In this document: positions 51,229 through 60,435 of the stretch, piece after piece
How positions within the stretch are numbered: position 1 is the stretch's first letter
Layout of the letters: the number at the start of each line of letters is the position of its first letter
DNA from: Rhodobacter sp.
GTDB taxonomy: Bacteria > Pseudomonadota > Alphaproteobacteria > Rhodobacterales > Rhodobacteraceae
Assembly (NCBI GenBank): GCA_030065095.1
Contig: JASJDP010000022.1
Coordinates: 1-64,000, forward strand
Length of the DNA: 64,000 nucleotides
Direction: 5' to 3'
Notes under the pieces: model-generated
The model's input: the letters and a program-made list of their open reading frames with translations, nothing else
Database searches by the model: none
Told to the model about the DNA's origin: nothing
Position numbers and translations under genes: made by a program

Positions 51229-52197
51229 ATGCGGGCGTTTCAGATTACGGATTACGGCACGACACCGGACTATCGGGATCTGCCGGTGCCAGAGCCCAAG
51301 CTCGGCGAAGTGCGGATCCGGATCGCGGCCTGCGGGTTGAACTTCGCCGATCTCCTGATGATCGAGGGCCGCTATCAGGTTCGGCCCGATCCACCCGTCA
51401 CGCTTGGCATGGAACTCGCAGGGGTGGTCGAGGCGCTCGGTCCCGGTGCCGGCGGTCCGCCGCCCGGCACACGGGTCGCCGTCTATGCAGGCCAGGGCGG
51501 GCTGGCGGATGCGGGTTGCTTTCCCGCTGCGCGGTGCTTGCCGTTGCCAGACACGATGCCAATGACCGAGGCCGCCGGGTTTGCCGTGGCCTACGGTACC
51601 AGCCACCTCGCCCTGGCGCACCGCGCCCGGCTGCGGCCCGGAGAAACGCTTGTGGTCTTCGGCGCGGCAGGCGGCGTGGGGCTGACCGCCGTCGAGATCG
51701 GCAAAGCGTTGGGTGCAAACGTGATCGCGGTGGCGCGTGGGGCAGACCGGCTGGAGGTCGCCAGATCCGCAGGGGCCGACGCGCTGATCGACAGCTCGGA
51801 CGGCGACCTCGTCGATAGCCTGCGCAAGACGGGGCGCGCGGACGTGATCTATGACCCGGTCGGCGGCGACGCGTTTCGCGCGGGCCTACGGGCGATCAAC
51901 CCACAGGGACGGATACTGGTAATCGGGTTCGCCAGCGGCGAGGTCCCGAAAATCCCGGCCAACATCCTGATGGTCAAGAATGTCGACGTGATCGGGCTGA
52001 ACTGGGGCGGATATCTGCGCTTTGCGCCGGACATGCTCGACCAAAGCCTGCGCACCCTGCTGGATTGGTACGCCGAAGGCCGCCTAAACCCCCATATCGG
52101 CCATGTGCTGCCGTTCGAACAGGCGGCGGACGGGCTGGAATTGCTCCGGTCGCGTCAGGCCACCGGCAAGGTCGTTATCCGAACTTCACCACATTAG
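51229..52197 (+). CDS. Zinc-free NADPH:quinone oxidoreductase (MDR family)
   Basis: A 322-aa medium-chain dehydrogenase/reductase. Start MRAFQITDYGTTPDYRDLPV is typical of QOR-like enzymes. The NADPH loop is FGAAGGVGLTAVEIGKALGA. The zinc-ligand residues of alcohol dehydrogenases are absent. IGLNWGGYLRFAPDMLDQSL places it near the NADPH:quinone reductase/zeta-crystallin branch. The substrate is unknown. It converges with the LysR gene with a 23-bp overlap of 3' ends. Confidence 0.9.
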   Translation: MRAFQITDYGTTPDYRDLPVPEPKLGEVRIRIAACGLNFADLLMIEGRYQVRPDPPVTLGMELAGVVEALGPGAGGPPPGTRVAVYAGQGGLADAGCFPAARCLPLPDTMPMTEAAGFAVAYGTSHLALAHRARLRPGETLVVFGAAGGVGLTAVEIGKALGANVIAVARGADRLEVARSAGADALIDSSDGDLVDSLRKTGRADVIYDPVGGDAFRAGLRAINPQGRILVIGFASGEVPKIPANILMVKNVDVIGLNWGGYLRFAPDMLDQSLRTLLDWYAEGRLNPHIGHVLPFEQAADGLELLRSRQATGKVVIRTSPH

Positions 52198-53056
52198 GCG
52201 TCTTCAGCGCCACATAGGCCTGGCGAATCATCGCCACCAGATCGGACACGGCGCGTCCGGCAGGCCTCTCGGGGGCGTAAAGGTTGATCTGCTGCGCGGG
52301 CAGGTCCGGCAGGACGCCGGTATCGGTAATCGGCTTGATGTGCGGCGGTTGGGCGCCATCGAGCATCGCACCGACTGCCAGATCCGCGCTGATCGTGGCC
52401 TCGATCGCCCGGTCGAATCCGGAATCGATGGCAAGTTCCCAAGGGATATCCGCCTCGTCCAGGGCCCGTAGCGCAGGCTGCCGGAACCGGCAAAAGCTGC
52501 AGAACGCAACCCGCAGCGGGCGCCGCCGCCACGCCTTGCCGTGCGGCGCCCCGACCCAGTTCATGGGAAGGGTCGCCAGGGTCTCGCCGCCGGCATCCGG
52601 CGCGGATTCGGTGGTCAGGATGATCTCGCAACTGCCATTGGCGAATCGTTCCTTCAACTCGTTGGTGTAGGAAGACACCAGTTGCACCTTGACCCGCGGA
52701 AACTCGGCATTGAACCGTTTCAGAACCTCGGGCATCGCCGGGTAGACGATGTCATACGGAACCCCCAGCACAATCTCGGTCTCGACTTCCTGATCGGACA
52801 GCCGTTCCAGCAATTCGTCGTTCAGCTCAAGCATGCGCAGCGCGTACCCCAGGATCTGCTCTCCGGCCGAGGTCAGCGCAATCGCCCGCGCCGACCGGTC
52901 CAGCAGCTGCTGCCCCAGCGCCATTTCCAGCCGCTTCAACTGCATCGACACCGCCGATTGCGTCAGGTTCAAATACCCGGAGGCGCGCGTGACGCTTCCC
53001 GTGTCGGCGACGGTCACAAAGGACCGCAAAGCGGTTATATCGAGATTGCGCGGCAT
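52175..53056 (-). CDS. LysR-family transcriptional regulator
   Basis: A 293-aa regulator with N-terminal winged helix RSFVTVADTGSVTRASGYLN then LTQSAVSMQLKRLEMALGQQ. The effector domain contains EIVLGVPYDIVYPAMPEVLK. It has a CSFCRF pair of cysteines at about residues 185-188, which might sense redox, although this is speculation. Its 3' end overlaps that of the quinone oxidoreductase. The dyad at 53122 may be its own operator. Confidence 0.92.
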   Translation of the reverse strand: MPRNLDITALRSFVTVADTGSVTRASGYLNLTQSAVSMQLKRLEMALGQQLLDRSARAIALTSAGEQILGYALRMLELNDELLERLSDQEVETEIVLGVPYDIVYPAMPEVLKRFNAEFPRVKVQLVSSYTNELKERFANGSCEIILTTESAPDAGGETLATLPMNWVGAPHGKAWRRRPLRVAFCSFCRFRQPALRALDEADIPWELAIDSGFDRAIEATISADLAVGAMLDGAQPPHIKPITDTGVLPDLPAQQINLYAPERPAGRAVSDLVAMIRQAYVALKTPNVVKFG

Positions 53057-53121
53057 ATCACATCCATTGATGAATCAAGGCGAAAGCATTCACATATCGA
53101 ATAAAACACGATTTCGATCAA

Positions 53122-53140
53122 CCATCAAGAGATTTGATGG
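53122..53140. promoter_or_regulatory. Dyad upstream of the LysR gene
   Basis: CCATCAA-gagat-TTGATGG, a seven-base perfect dyad with five-base centre, lies 66 bp before the LysR start. Its size and position fit a LysR-type autoregulatory site. Confidence 0.45.
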
Positions 53141-53463
53141 ATCGCAATTCAATGCTGGCGAGAACTGATGGGGCGCGGCTGGCAAAGCTCTGCGATGCCT
53201 GCCGCAGGTTCGCCGACCATTGCCCTGTTTTCAAGTTCTTTTTTCCCGGCTGCGCGCGAGATGGCCTGCAGGCCGCACCGTCTCTGGATAAGCGGACAGG
53301 CGCCTGCAGGCGCCAGACACGTCCCGGATGCCGGCGGGACACGGGCGCGAAGTTCGGCCGACCGGCCGATCCCGGTCCCACCGCCGCCGCCTGCGCCGAT
53401 CCGCCAATGCCGGAGTTGCCGCCAAATCCTGACAATTACATACAGGTTTTTCCTCGGAAAACC

Positions 53464-53492
53464 TTGAAATTGCGGCCGCGCTCGCCGATATT
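53464..53492 (+). promoter_or_regulatory. Sigma-70-type promoter of the Bax-inhibitor gene
   Basis: TTGAAA, 17 bp, GATATT. A small hairpin (GGGCGGC 53502-53508 / GCCGCCC 53520-53526) follows in the 5' leader before GGAGG. The remainder of the 495-bp gap 53057-53551 shows no gene. Confidence 0.5.
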
Positions 53493-53551
53493 TCCCGCTG
53501 AGGGCGGCCGAGTGCAAGTGCCGCCCAAACGAAAGTTTCTGGAGGCGTTAA

Positions 53552-54292
53552 ATGGCTGACTATCAAACGGCTCGGGCGGCGGGAATTGGTGTCCGCCAGG
53601 CCGAGATCGATCAGGGTCTTCGGGCCCATATGAACAAGGTCTACGGCACGATGTCCGTGGGACTTCTGGTGACCGCGGGTGTGGCCTGGGCGGTCGGCAC
53701 CAGCGACGCGCTGCTGTCGATCTTCCGGGATCCGATCACGCTGGCACCGAACATCCTCGGCTGGATCGCGATGTTCCTGCCGCTGATCATGGTCTTCGCC
53801 TTCGGCGCAATGATCAACCGTCTGTCGGCGGCCGGCGCACAGACGTTCTTCTACGTCTTCGCGGCGGCGATGGGCCTGTCGATCGCCTGGATCTTCGCGG
53901 CCTTCACCGGCATCTCGATCGCGCAGACCTTCCTGGTAACCTCGATCGCCTTCGCGGGCCTCTCGCTATGGGGCTACACCACGAAAAAGGACATCTCGGG
54001 TTGGGGCTCGTTCCTGATCATGGGCGTGATCGGCCTGATCGTGGCGTCGATCATCAACATCTTCCTGGGCTCGCCCGCGATCCACTTCGCGATCTCGATC
54101 ATCGGCCTGCTGATCTTTGCGGGTCTGACGGCCTATGACACCCAGCGGATCAAGGTCGAATACGTACAGCATGCGCAGCACATGGATCAGGAATGGCTGG
54201 GCAAGTCGGCGATCATGGGCGCGCTGAGCCTTTACATCAACTTCATCAACATCTTTATGTTCCTGCTGCAGTTCATGGGCGGCCGGGAATAA
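53552..54292 (+). CDS. Bax inhibitor-1 family (YccA-like) membrane protein
   Basis: A 246-aa protein with seven hydrophobic helices. The BI-1 features are the N-terminal QAEIDQGLRAHMNKVYGTMS, the TLLIFAGLTAYDTQRIK-like IIGLLIFAGLTAYDTQRIK segment, and the C-terminal ALSLYINFINIFMFLLQFM. The aspartate in AYDTQ is the conserved pH-sensing residue of the family. Bacterial members affect calcium/proton leak and FtsH-linked quality control. TCTGGAGG precedes the ATG. Confidence 0.93.
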   Translation: MADYQTARAAGIGVRQAEIDQGLRAHMNKVYGTMSVGLLVTAGVAWAVGTSDALLSIFRDPITLAPNILGWIAMFLPLIMVFAFGAMINRLSAAGAQTFFYVFAAAMGLSIAWIFAAFTGISIAQTFLVTSIAFAGLSLWGYTTKKDISGWGSFLIMGVIGLIVASIINIFLGSPAIHFAISIIGLLIFAGLTAYDTQRIKVEYVQHAQHMDQEWLGKSAIMGALSLYINFINIFMFLLQFMGGRE

Positions 54293-54314
54293 CGAAAAGA
54301 CAAACCGACAGCCA

Positions 54315-54348
54315 AAGGGCCGGCCGGCGCGCCGGCCCTTTTCGGTTT
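54315..54348 (+). terminator. Intrinsic terminator after the Bax-inhibitor gene
   Basis: AAGGGCCGGC and GCCGGCCCTT flank a six-base loop and are followed by TTCGGTTT, 22 bases after the stop. Confidence 0.8.
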
Positions 54349-54426
54349 GTCCAGCAAGACCGCCGATCCTGCGGTCCTCTCTTCGACAGCTTCAAATTCC
54401 TGTAATCGTGCCGTGGTGGGGGCGAC

Positions 54427-54915
54427 TCACAGCCGACGCCGCATCAGAATCGCCGGAAAGCTGATCCCCGGGCGCAGCCCGACCTCGACCGGCTGCAGCG
54501 TGACGAATCCCATCGCCTGATAGAACGGCACCGCCGTGCGGGTCGCGCTGCACTCCATTTGCCGCACTCCCGCCGCCCGCGCATCCTTGAAGATGCGTGT
54601 AAAGATCGCCCGGCCCACCCCGCGCCGTGTGTGCCGGTAGTCGGTCACCACATGGCGCACATCCGCCAGGCCCGCCTGTGAACGTGGCGTCCACCCCCCC
54701 GCGCCGACGATCCCTCCGTCCTCGGTCTCGGCCACATAGAAGGTTCCCGACCGCACCAGCGCGGGCTGCGCCCGGCTGATGATCGGCAGCGCCAGAACCA
54801 GCACCGACGGCGGATAGTCCGCCTTCAGCAGTTTCGGGTAACTTCTGGCGAACATCGCATCGAGCGCCGCCATATCGGCGGGCGTCGAGGGACGGATGGT
54901 CAGCGTCTCGGTCAT
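54427..54915 (-). CDS. GNAT-family N-acetyltransferase
   Basis: A 162-aa acetyltransferase from ATG 54915 (MTETLTIRPSTPADMAAL). The acetyl-CoA loop is YRHTRRGVGRAIFTRIFKDA and the C-terminal motif is AVPFYQAMGFVTLQ. ATGs at 54924 and 54948 are in frame, and none has a good ribosome site. The substrate is unknown. It is monocistronic, convergent with the Bax-inhibitor gene and downstream of rpmG's terminator. Confidence 0.85.
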   Translation of the reverse strand: MTETLTIRPSTPADMAALDAMFARSYPKLLKADYPPSVLVLALPIISRAQPALVRSGTFYVAETEDGGIVGAGGWTPRSQAGLADVRHVVTDYRHTRRGVGRAIFTRIFKDARAAGVRQMECSATRTAVPFYQAMGFVTLQPVEVGLRPGISFPAILMRRRL

Positions 54916-54940
54916 GGACGTCATGATAAGCGCGCGCGCA

Positions 54941-54971
54941 AAAAACAAAAGCCGCGCAGCGGGGGCGCGGC
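54941..54971 (-). terminator. Intrinsic terminator of rpmG
   Basis: On the minus strand, GCCGCGC and GCGCGGC pair around a seven-base loop and are followed by TTTTGTTTTTTG, 25 bases after the rpmG stop. Confidence 0.85.
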
Positions 54972-54996
54972 TTCGTCCGAAGGTACCGGCAAAGAC

Positions 54997-55164
54997 CTAC
55001 TTGATCTTGCCTTCCTTGTATTCGACATGCTTGCGCGCCACGGGGTCGTATTTGCGCACCGTCATCTTCTCGGTCATGGTGCGCGAGTTCTTCTTGGTCA
55101 CATAGAAGTGCCCGGTATCGGCGGTCGAGTTCAGCCGGATCTTGATGGTGGTAGGCTTCGCCAT
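54997..55164 (-). CDS. rpmG: 50S ribosomal protein L33
   Basis: A 55-aa ribosomal protein. [20 protein letters not shown] then [20 protein letters not shown] are diagnostic for bacterial L33. It is the cysteine-free form, so it does not need zinc. The start is ATG 55164, preceded by GGAGCAAG. The gap to rnpB (55165-55380) shows no gene. Confidence 0.96.
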   Translation of the reverse strand: MAKPTTIKIRLNSTADTGHFYVTKKNSRTMTEKMTVRKYDPVARKHVEYKEGKIK

Positions 55165-55380
55165 GATTCTTGCTCCGTCACGGGGCTGAGGCCTCGGCCT
55201 GCCCGGAAAACCTTGAAGCCCGCCTTTTACCCGCCCGCGCGCCCAAGTCAACCGCTCTCCTAGAGGACGCCGTTGCCACAGCGGACATGACCGAGGCGGC
55301 CGCTGCCCATCCAAACCGGCGAATGCCGCCAGAACCGGCGCACCGAAGGGTTCCTTTTGGAAAACGCAATTCGAGTAGGA

Positions 55381-55743
55381 CCGCGCGGACGGCCTGTAAG
55401 CCGGATTCTGTCCCGGGCGCGTGCGCCCATGGATGACCATTCCTCTGCGGCGCCTGTCGCCAGACGCCTCTAGCTGCCAACCCGGATCTCTGGGCCAAGG
55501 CGGCCCATGCCGAGATCCCTATTCGGCATTGCTCCCGGCGGGGCTTGCCGTGCCGGGACTGTTGCCAGTCCCGCGGTGGGCTCTTACCCCACCGTTTCAC
55601 CCTTGCCCCACGGACGGGGCGGTCTGATCTCTGTGGCGCTTTCCCTCGGGTTTCCCCGGCCGGGCGTTACCCGGCGCCGTTGCCTTGTGGAGTCCGGACT
55701 TTCCTCGAGCCATCCGGCCCGCGGCCATCCGGCCATCCGCGCA
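55381..55743 (-). ncRNA. rnpB: RNase P RNA (bacterial type A)
   Basis: The catalytic RNA of ribonuclease P, recognised on the minus strand by its universal segments. GAGGAAAGTCCGGACTCC is near the 5' end. AAACGGTGGGGTAAGAGCCC and ACTGGCAACAGTC are in the middle. GACAGAATCCGGCTTACAGG is at the 3' end. The terminal P1 helix pairs GCGCGGATGGCC (55731-55742) with GGCCGTCCGCGCGG (55381-55394), fixing the ends to within a few bases. Length is about 363 nt. Overlapping open frames are spurious. Confidence 0.95.
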
Positions 55744-55750
55744 GCTTTGC

Positions 55751-55778
55751 AGTTAAGCACGATGGTCCGCCCGGTCAA
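55751..55778 (-). promoter_or_regulatory. rnpB promoter inside the amidase gene end
   Basis: On the minus strand, TTGACC, 16 bp and TTAACT are followed by the rnpB 5' end about 8 bases later. The -10 box contains the stop codon of the upstream amidase gene. Confidence 0.6.
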
Positions 55779-56439
55779 CGGGAAAGCGGCGCGCGAGATC
55801 TTCCAGCGCCGCAACGTCCTGCAGGGTCAGCGGACCGTCGTCCGCGGGCCGAAACCGCAGCCGGAACGCCCGGAGGCGGGTCGCCAGATCGCCGGCAGGA
55901 TAGCCAAACGCATCCGCCGCCGCGTGAAAGCGGCGCTTTGCGAGCGCGTTGGTCCCTGTCCCGCCGCGGCATGGCCAGACCGACAGCCCGCGCAGGGCGA
56001 GCCGCCGCCAGTCGAACCGCACGCCGGGATCGAACTTGCGATCGGGCGCCATGTCGGAATGGGCGATGACGCGTTCGGGCGGAATCGCCCAGCGGCCCAT
56101 GACTTCCGGCAGCAGGGCTTCCAGCGCCGCCATCTGCGGCTCCGGGAACGGTTGCGCGCCGGTATTGTCGAGCTCGATGCCGATGGAGCGCGAATTGACA
56201 TCCGTCACCGCGCCCCAGGCCCCGGCACCGGCATGCCAGGCGCGTTTGCACTCCTCTACAAGTTGATAGGTCACACCCTGCCGTGAAATCAGGTAATGCG
56301 CCGAAACCTCGCAGTCGGGGTCGCAGAGCCGCTCCAAAGCCGCCTTTGCCGTCGGCATCGCAGTATAGTGCAGGACGACCAGATCGGGGCGTGCGCCGCC
56401 CCGTCTTTCACCGAAATTGGGCGACGCCCGCCGGACCAC
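55753..56439 (-). CDS. N-acetylmuramoyl-L-alanine amidase (AmpD type)
   Basis: A 228-aa zinc amidase_2 enzyme of cell-wall recycling. The zinc ligands are visible in VVLHYTAM, AWHAGAGAWG and HSDMAPDRKFDPG. The SIGIELDNTG glutamate region and YLISRQGVTYQLVEE are conserved. No signal peptide, so it is cytosolic like AmpD. It starts at GTG 56439 immediately after the TAG of the upstream lipoprotein gene. A C-terminal helical extension has an EAD-like peptidoglycan-binding look (PLTLQDVAALEDLARR), not verified. Confidence 0.9.
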   Translation of the reverse strand: MVRRASPNFGERRGGARPDLVVLHYTAMPTAKAALERLCDPDCEVSAHYLISRQGVTYQLVEECKRAWHAGAGAWGAVTDVNSRSIGIELDNTGAQPFPEPQMAALEALLPEVMGRWAIPPERVIAHSDMAPDRKFDPGVRFDWRRLALRGLSVWPCRGGTGTNALAKRRFHAAADAFGYPAGDLATRLRAFRLRFRPADDGPLTLQDVAALEDLARRFPVDRADHRA

Positions 56440-57141
56440 CTAGCTGCGCGCGATCCGCCGGAACGGGGTCGGATCCCAGGCACAGGCAAACCCGTCGCCG
56501 TCGGGATCAAGGCCCAGCCTGTCGCGGTCCGGACCGCCCGCGCGCAGAAACGCTTCCTGCGCGAGGTCGGGCGAGGCGTATTTGGCGCAGTTCGTGAGGT
56601 ATTTCTTCGACGAGGTCAGCACGCCGCGGCGATAGAGTTTCTGACCGACCGGGTTCGACGTCGAAATCGCGAACTGCACGATATTCGGGCCATTGCCTGA
56701 CCGGGTCGGCACGGCCGTGGCCTCGATCACCTGATAGGCCTCGCGCTGCGCCCGCAGGCGTTCGGCATCGCTTTCGATGCTCTCGCGTTCGGCCACCGCT
56801 TCGAAGTTCTGCTCGTCGGAAATTCTTGGGTTGTTGGTGGTGATGACGGGCCTGGCGGAGGCATCGGAGGCAGGCGCGTTACCAGTATCCGCGCCCGGCT
56901 GCCCCGCCGGGGGTTGCGTCCGTACCGTTCGTTCGCCCGGCACCGTTTGCGGCGGCAGTGTGGTGATCGGTGGCGGGGGTGGCACGGTCTGGGTGCGATC
57001 GGCCAATGCGTCGTCGCGGGCGTTGCGATAGGAATTATAGTCGCTGTAATTCTGAAACCCGACGCCCGCGCCGGAATCCGGAACCGCCGGCGCGCATGCG
57101 GCCAGCGCCGCTGCGGCGACTGCCAGAGCAAGTTTGTGCAT
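56440..57141 (-). CDS. Lipoprotein with C-terminal Excalibur-like calcium motif
   Basis: A 233-aa lipoprotein. MHKLALAVAAAALAACAP gives lipobox LAAC. A Pro-rich linker (TVPPPPPITTLPPQTVPGE) and a long disordered region precede the folded end, which carries SSKKYLTNCAKYASPDLAQE and LGLDPDGDGFACAWDPTPFR. The latter is a DxDxDGxxC calcium-binding excalibur-type loop. Earlier in-frame ATGs exist (57165, 57186). It directly precedes the amidase with no gap, suggesting a joint envelope role. Confidence 0.8.
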   Translation of the reverse strand: MHKLALAVAAAALAACAPAVPDSGAGVGFQNYSDYNSYRNARDDALADRTQTVPPPPPITTLPPQTVPGERTVRTQPPAGQPGADTGNAPASDASARPVITTNNPRISDEQNFEAVAERESIESDAERLRAQREAYQVIEATAVPTRSGNGPNIVQFAISTSNPVGQKLYRRGVLTSSKKYLTNCAKYASPDLAQEAFLRAGGPDRDRLGLDPDGDGFACAWDPTPFRRIARS

Positions 57142-57176
57142 GTGAGCGTACCCTGCCCGCTTCATTCCAACGGCCC

Positions 57177-58664
57177 TTACCACCATTTCGCCGGTTTGGA
57201 AACAAATCCGGCAGCACGCTCGAGAGCGTAGGCAGAATTCAGCAGGTCCGCCTCTTCCCAGGGCCGCCCGATCAATTGCAGTCCCAAAGGCAGGCCCTGG
57301 CTGTCGAGACCCGCCGGAACCGAGATGCCGGGCAATCCCGCTAGGTTCACCGTAACGGTGAAGACGTCGTTGAGATACATCTGTACCGGATCGGCGTCGG
57401 ACATCTCGCCCAGGCCGAAGGCGGCGGACGGCGTGGCCGGTGTCAGGATTGAATCGATGCCGTCGGCAAAGACCCGATCGAAGTCGCGCTTGATCAGCGT
57501 GCGCACCCGCCGGGCGCGGTTGTAATAGGCGTCGTAGAAACCCGCCGACAGAACATATGTACCGATCATCACACGGCGCTGGACCTCATGCCCGAACCCC
57601 TCGGCGCGGGTCTTCTCATACATCTCGGTAACACCGTCGCCCTGTGCGAGCTTGGCCCGGCGGCCATAGCGCACGCCGTCATAGCGGGCGAGGTTCGATG
57701 ACGCCTCGGCCGGGGCGATGACGTAATAGGCCGGCAACGCATATTTGGTGTGCGGCAGCGAGATATCGACGATCTCGGCGCCTGCGTCGCGCATCATCTC
57801 CGCGCCCGCATGCCAGAGCCTCTCGATCTCCCCGGGCATGCCGTCCATCCGGTATTCCTTGGGGATGCCGATTTTCTTGCCCCTAATGTCCCCGCTCAGC
57901 GCAGCCTCGAAATCCGGAACGGGCAGATCGGTCGAGGTCGAATCCTTGGGGTCGTGCCCGGCCATGGCACCCAGCATGATCGCCGCGTCGCGTACCGATT
58001 TCGTCATCGGCCCCGCCTGGTCCAGCGAGGAGGCAAAGGCGACGATACCCCAGCGCGAACAGCGTCCGTAGGTGGGTTTCAGCCCGGTGATGCCCACGAA
58101 GGCCGCGGGCTGGCGGATCGATCCGCCGGTATCGGTGCCGGTGGCCGCAAGGCAAAGATCGGCGGCGACGGCGGCGGCCGAGCCGCCGGACGATCCGCCC
58201 GGGGTCAGCTGTGCGTCATCATTGCCGCGCCGCCAGGGGCTGACGGCATTGCCGTAGGTCGAGGTCTCGTTGCTGCTGCCCATGGCGAACTCGTCCATGT
58301 TGAGCTTGCCCAGCATGACGGCACCCGCATCGAAAAGCTGCCGTGTGACCGTGGATTCGTACTCGGGCCGGAAACCTTCGAGGATCTTCGACCCGGCCTG
58401 GCTGGGCACGCCCTGGGTGCAGAATAGGTCCTTGATGCCCAGAGGAATGCCGCACATGGCCGGAGCATCACCCGCCCGGAGGCGGGCATCGGCCGATCTG
58501 GCCTGCTCCATGGCGGTTTCGGGAGTGCGGTGAACGAAGGCATTCAGCACGCCGGCGGCGTCGATTTCGGCCAGGCAGGCCTCTGTCAGTTCCACTGCGG
58601 TCATGTCGCCCGCGCGCAGCTTGTCGCGCGCCTCGGCGATGGTCAGTTGCGTCAGCGCGGACAT
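57177..58664 (-). CDS. gatA: Glutamyl-tRNA(Gln) amidotransferase subunit A
   Basis: A 495-aa amidase-signature enzyme that makes glutamine for Gln-tRNA(Gln) transamidation. The catalytic Ser-cisSer-Lys set is in [13 protein letters not shown] (Lys), [17 protein letters not shown] and [14 protein letters not shown]. The length is normal. The ATG at 58664 overlaps the gatC stop as TGATG. gatB is not in the window. Confidence 0.96.
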   Translation of the reverse strand: MSALTQLTIAEARDKLRAGDMTAVELTEACLAEIDAAGVLNAFVHRTPETAMEQARSADARLRAGDAPAMCGIPLGIKDLFCTQGVPSQAGSKILEGFRPEYESTVTRQLFDAGAVMLGKLNMDEFAMGSSNETSTYGNAVSPWRRGNDDAQLTPGGSSGGSAAAVAADLCLAATGTDTGGSIRQPAAFVGITGLKPTYGRCSRWGIVAFASSLDQAGPMTKSVRDAAIMLGAMAGHDPKDSTSTDLPVPDFEAALSGDIRGKKIGIPKEYRMDGMPGEIERLWHAGAEMMRDAGAEIVDISLPHTKYALPAYYVIAPAEASSNLARYDGVRYGRRAKLAQGDGVTEMYEKTRAEGFGHEVQRRVMIGTYVLSAGFYDAYYNRARRVRTLIKRDFDRVFADGIDSILTPATPSAAFGLGEMSDADPVQMYLNDVFTVTVNLAGLPGISVPAGLDSQGLPLGLQLIGRPWEEADLLNSAYALERAAGFVSKPAKWW

Positions 58665-58951
58665 CACTCAACAACCTTCGGCACGGCGAAAAAACCCTCG
58701 CGCGCATCCGGCGCGTTGGACAGGACCTTTTCCTGCATGTTGCCGTCGGTGACGGCATCCTCGCGGCGTTTCAGACGCATGGGCGTCACCGAAGTCATCG
58801 GCTCGACGCCTTCGATATCGACCTCATTCAATTGTTCGATGAAGCCAAGGATCGTGTTGAATTCGCTGGCAAGCGCCGGCAGCGCGTCGTCTTCCACCTG
58901 GATGCGCGCAAGCTTGGCCACGCGGCGGGCGGTATCGATGTCGATCGACAT
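58664..58951 (-). CDS. gatC: Glutamyl-tRNA(Gln) amidotransferase subunit C
   Basis: A 95-aa subunit that clamps GatA to Gat[21 protein letters not shown], the central [20 protein letters not shown], and the C-terminal [12 protein letters not shown] are diagnostic. Translationally coupled to gatA. Confidence 0.96.
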   Translation of the reverse strand: MSIDIDTARRVAKLARIQVEDDALPALASEFNTILGFIEQLNEVDIEGVEPMTSVTPMRLKRREDAVTDGNMQEKVLSNAPDAREGFFAVPKVVE

Positions 58952-58986
58952 GTCTCACTGGCTCCGGATTTTCGGTCGCAGAGGCT

Positions 58987-59649
58987 TTAGCGCCCCGCCC
59001 CGCGCGCTGCAACCATATGGCGGCGGTAGACCTCGATCATCCAGCCGAGCATCACGCCGTTAAGGATGTGCCACATGAAATGGGTGCCCAAGGGCAAGGC
59101 CGGGCAAAACGTCTCGTCCACGGACCGGAAGATCAAAGAGACCACAAGGATCGCCGCCCCGATGCCGAGGCCCTTGGCGGTATCCGGCGCCCGGTGCCGC
59201 AGCAACACCGCATAGGCCGCAATCAGCAAGGGCACCGGCCAGTAGCCGGCGGAAATCCCAAAGAACGGCAACGCCGAAAATACCGGAACAAGGGCCGCGG
59301 CATAGGGAATGAAGGCAGCGGTCCCGACGAGCGAAACCCAAAGCGGCCAGCGCCAGAAATGCAGATTTGCCGTGAAAAGATAGAGCAGGATGAAGATGCC
59401 GATCGGCGCCACATCCAGCGTAACAGCCCAGATGGTGGCGTGGGTGTGGAACAGGTAGGAGCCCGTGCCGATCAGCGCGAGGATCACCACAAGGGCGGTG
59501 GCGAGCGGCAACCCGGCGCCGCGCGTCCGCCGCCACATCACCCAAGCGGCGATCAGGAAGGCGGCGTTGGTGACGGCATTGACCGGCTCGGCCCAATAGG
59601 ACGGGTCGGTCCGTTCGCAATATCCGTCGATATACCGGTTCCATTCCAT
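58987..59649 (-). CDS. Ceramidase-domain (CREST) membrane protein
   Basis: A 220-aa seven-helix membrane hydrolase-like protein related to alkaline ceramidases. The conserved N-terminal DGYCERTDPSYWAEPVNAVT, the GTGSYLFHTHATIWAVTLD loop with metal-type histidine and aspartate, and the C-terminal PLGTHFMWHILNGVMLG match the CREST metal site (S, D, H, H). The lipid substrate in this organism is unknown. It lies 35 bp upstream of gatC on the same strand. Confidence 0.88.
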   Translation of the reverse strand: MEWNRYIDGYCERTDPSYWAEPVNAVTNAAFLIAAWVMWRRTRGAGLPLATALVVILALIGTGSYLFHTHATIWAVTLDVAPIGIFILLYLFTANLHFWRWPLWVSLVGTAAFIPYAAALVPVFSALPFFGISAGYWPVPLLIAAYAVLLRHRAPDTAKGLGIGAAILVVSLIFRSVDETFCPALPLGTHFMWHILNGVMLGWMIEVYRRHMVAARGAGR

Positions 59650-59706
59650 GTGACAGCCGCGCCGTCCCTGCTATCGTAGCTCCGGATACCAGATAGGGAG
59701 ACTGAG

Positions 59707-60399
59707 ATGAAAATCACGTGGCTGGGGCATTCGGGGTTTCGGATCGAGGTCGAGGGGCAGGTGCTGCTTGTCGACCCGTGGCTGACCGGCAACCCGGTGT
59801 TTCCCGAAGACCGGCGCGCAGAGGCAATTGCGGGAGCGACCCATATTCTGCTGACACACGGCCACGGCGATCATTCAGGGGACGCGGTTGGGCTGTCATC
59901 GGAGCTGGGCATTCCGGTGGTCGGTATCTACGATCTGATGACCTTTTGGTCCGAACGCCACGACATCGAGACAATTGGCTTCAACAAGGGCGGCACCGTC
60001 GACTTGGGCGGCGTTCTGGTGACGATGGTGAACGCCGTGCACTCGTCTTCTCTCGGCAGCGAGAACGGGCCGATATATACCGGCGCCGAAGCCGGGTTCA
60101 TGATCGCGGGCGACGGCCACGTGATCTATGTCTCCGGCGATACCGACGTCATGGCCGACATGAAGGTGTTCCAGGACCTGCACCAACCCGATATCGGCAT
60201 TCTCTGCGCGGGCGGGCATTTCACGATGGATATGGCCCGTGCGGCCTATGCGGCAAAGACCTTCTTTGACTTCAAGACGGTCATTCCCTGCCATTACAAG
60301 ACCTTTCCGTTGCTTGAACAGTCGGCGGACGCGCTCGTGTCGGCGCTGCCGGATGTTGACGTGCAGGTGCTGGAGGTGATGGACGCATTGGAAGTCTAG
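59707..60399 (+). CDS. UPF0173 metal-dependent hydrolase
   Basis: A 230-aa metallo-beta-lactamase-fold hydrolase. MKITWLGHSGFRIEVEGQ, the metal motif LLTHGHGDHSGD, and later YVSGDTDVMADM and CHYKTFPLLEQ are the UPF0173 pattern. Orthologues are conserved but of uncertain function. GGGAGACTGAG precedes ATG 59707. It is divergent from the ceramidase gene. Confidence 0.9.
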   Translation: MKITWLGHSGFRIEVEGQVLLVDPWLTGNPVFPEDRRAEAIAGATHILLTHGHGDHSGDAVGLSSELGIPVVGIYDLMTFWSERHDIETIGFNKGGTVDLGGVLVTMVNAVHSSSLGSENGPIYTGAEAGFMIAGDGHVIYVSGDTDVMADMKVFQDLHQPDIGILCAGGHFTMDMARAAYAAKTFFDFKTVIPCHYKTFPLLEQSADALVSALPDVDVQVLEVMDALEV

Positions 60400-60435
60400 A
60401 GCGCGATGCGTCATGAGCGACCGGCAGAGCCGGTC

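Noticed and set aside
53067-53078. TTGATGAATCAA as an Fnr box upstream of LysR
   Set aside because: The half-sites are two bases apart instead of four, so the dyad spacing is wrong.
55507-56286. Plus-strand open frames over 55.4-56.3 kb
   Set aside because: They read across the complement of RNase P RNA and the amidase gene and show no protein family features.
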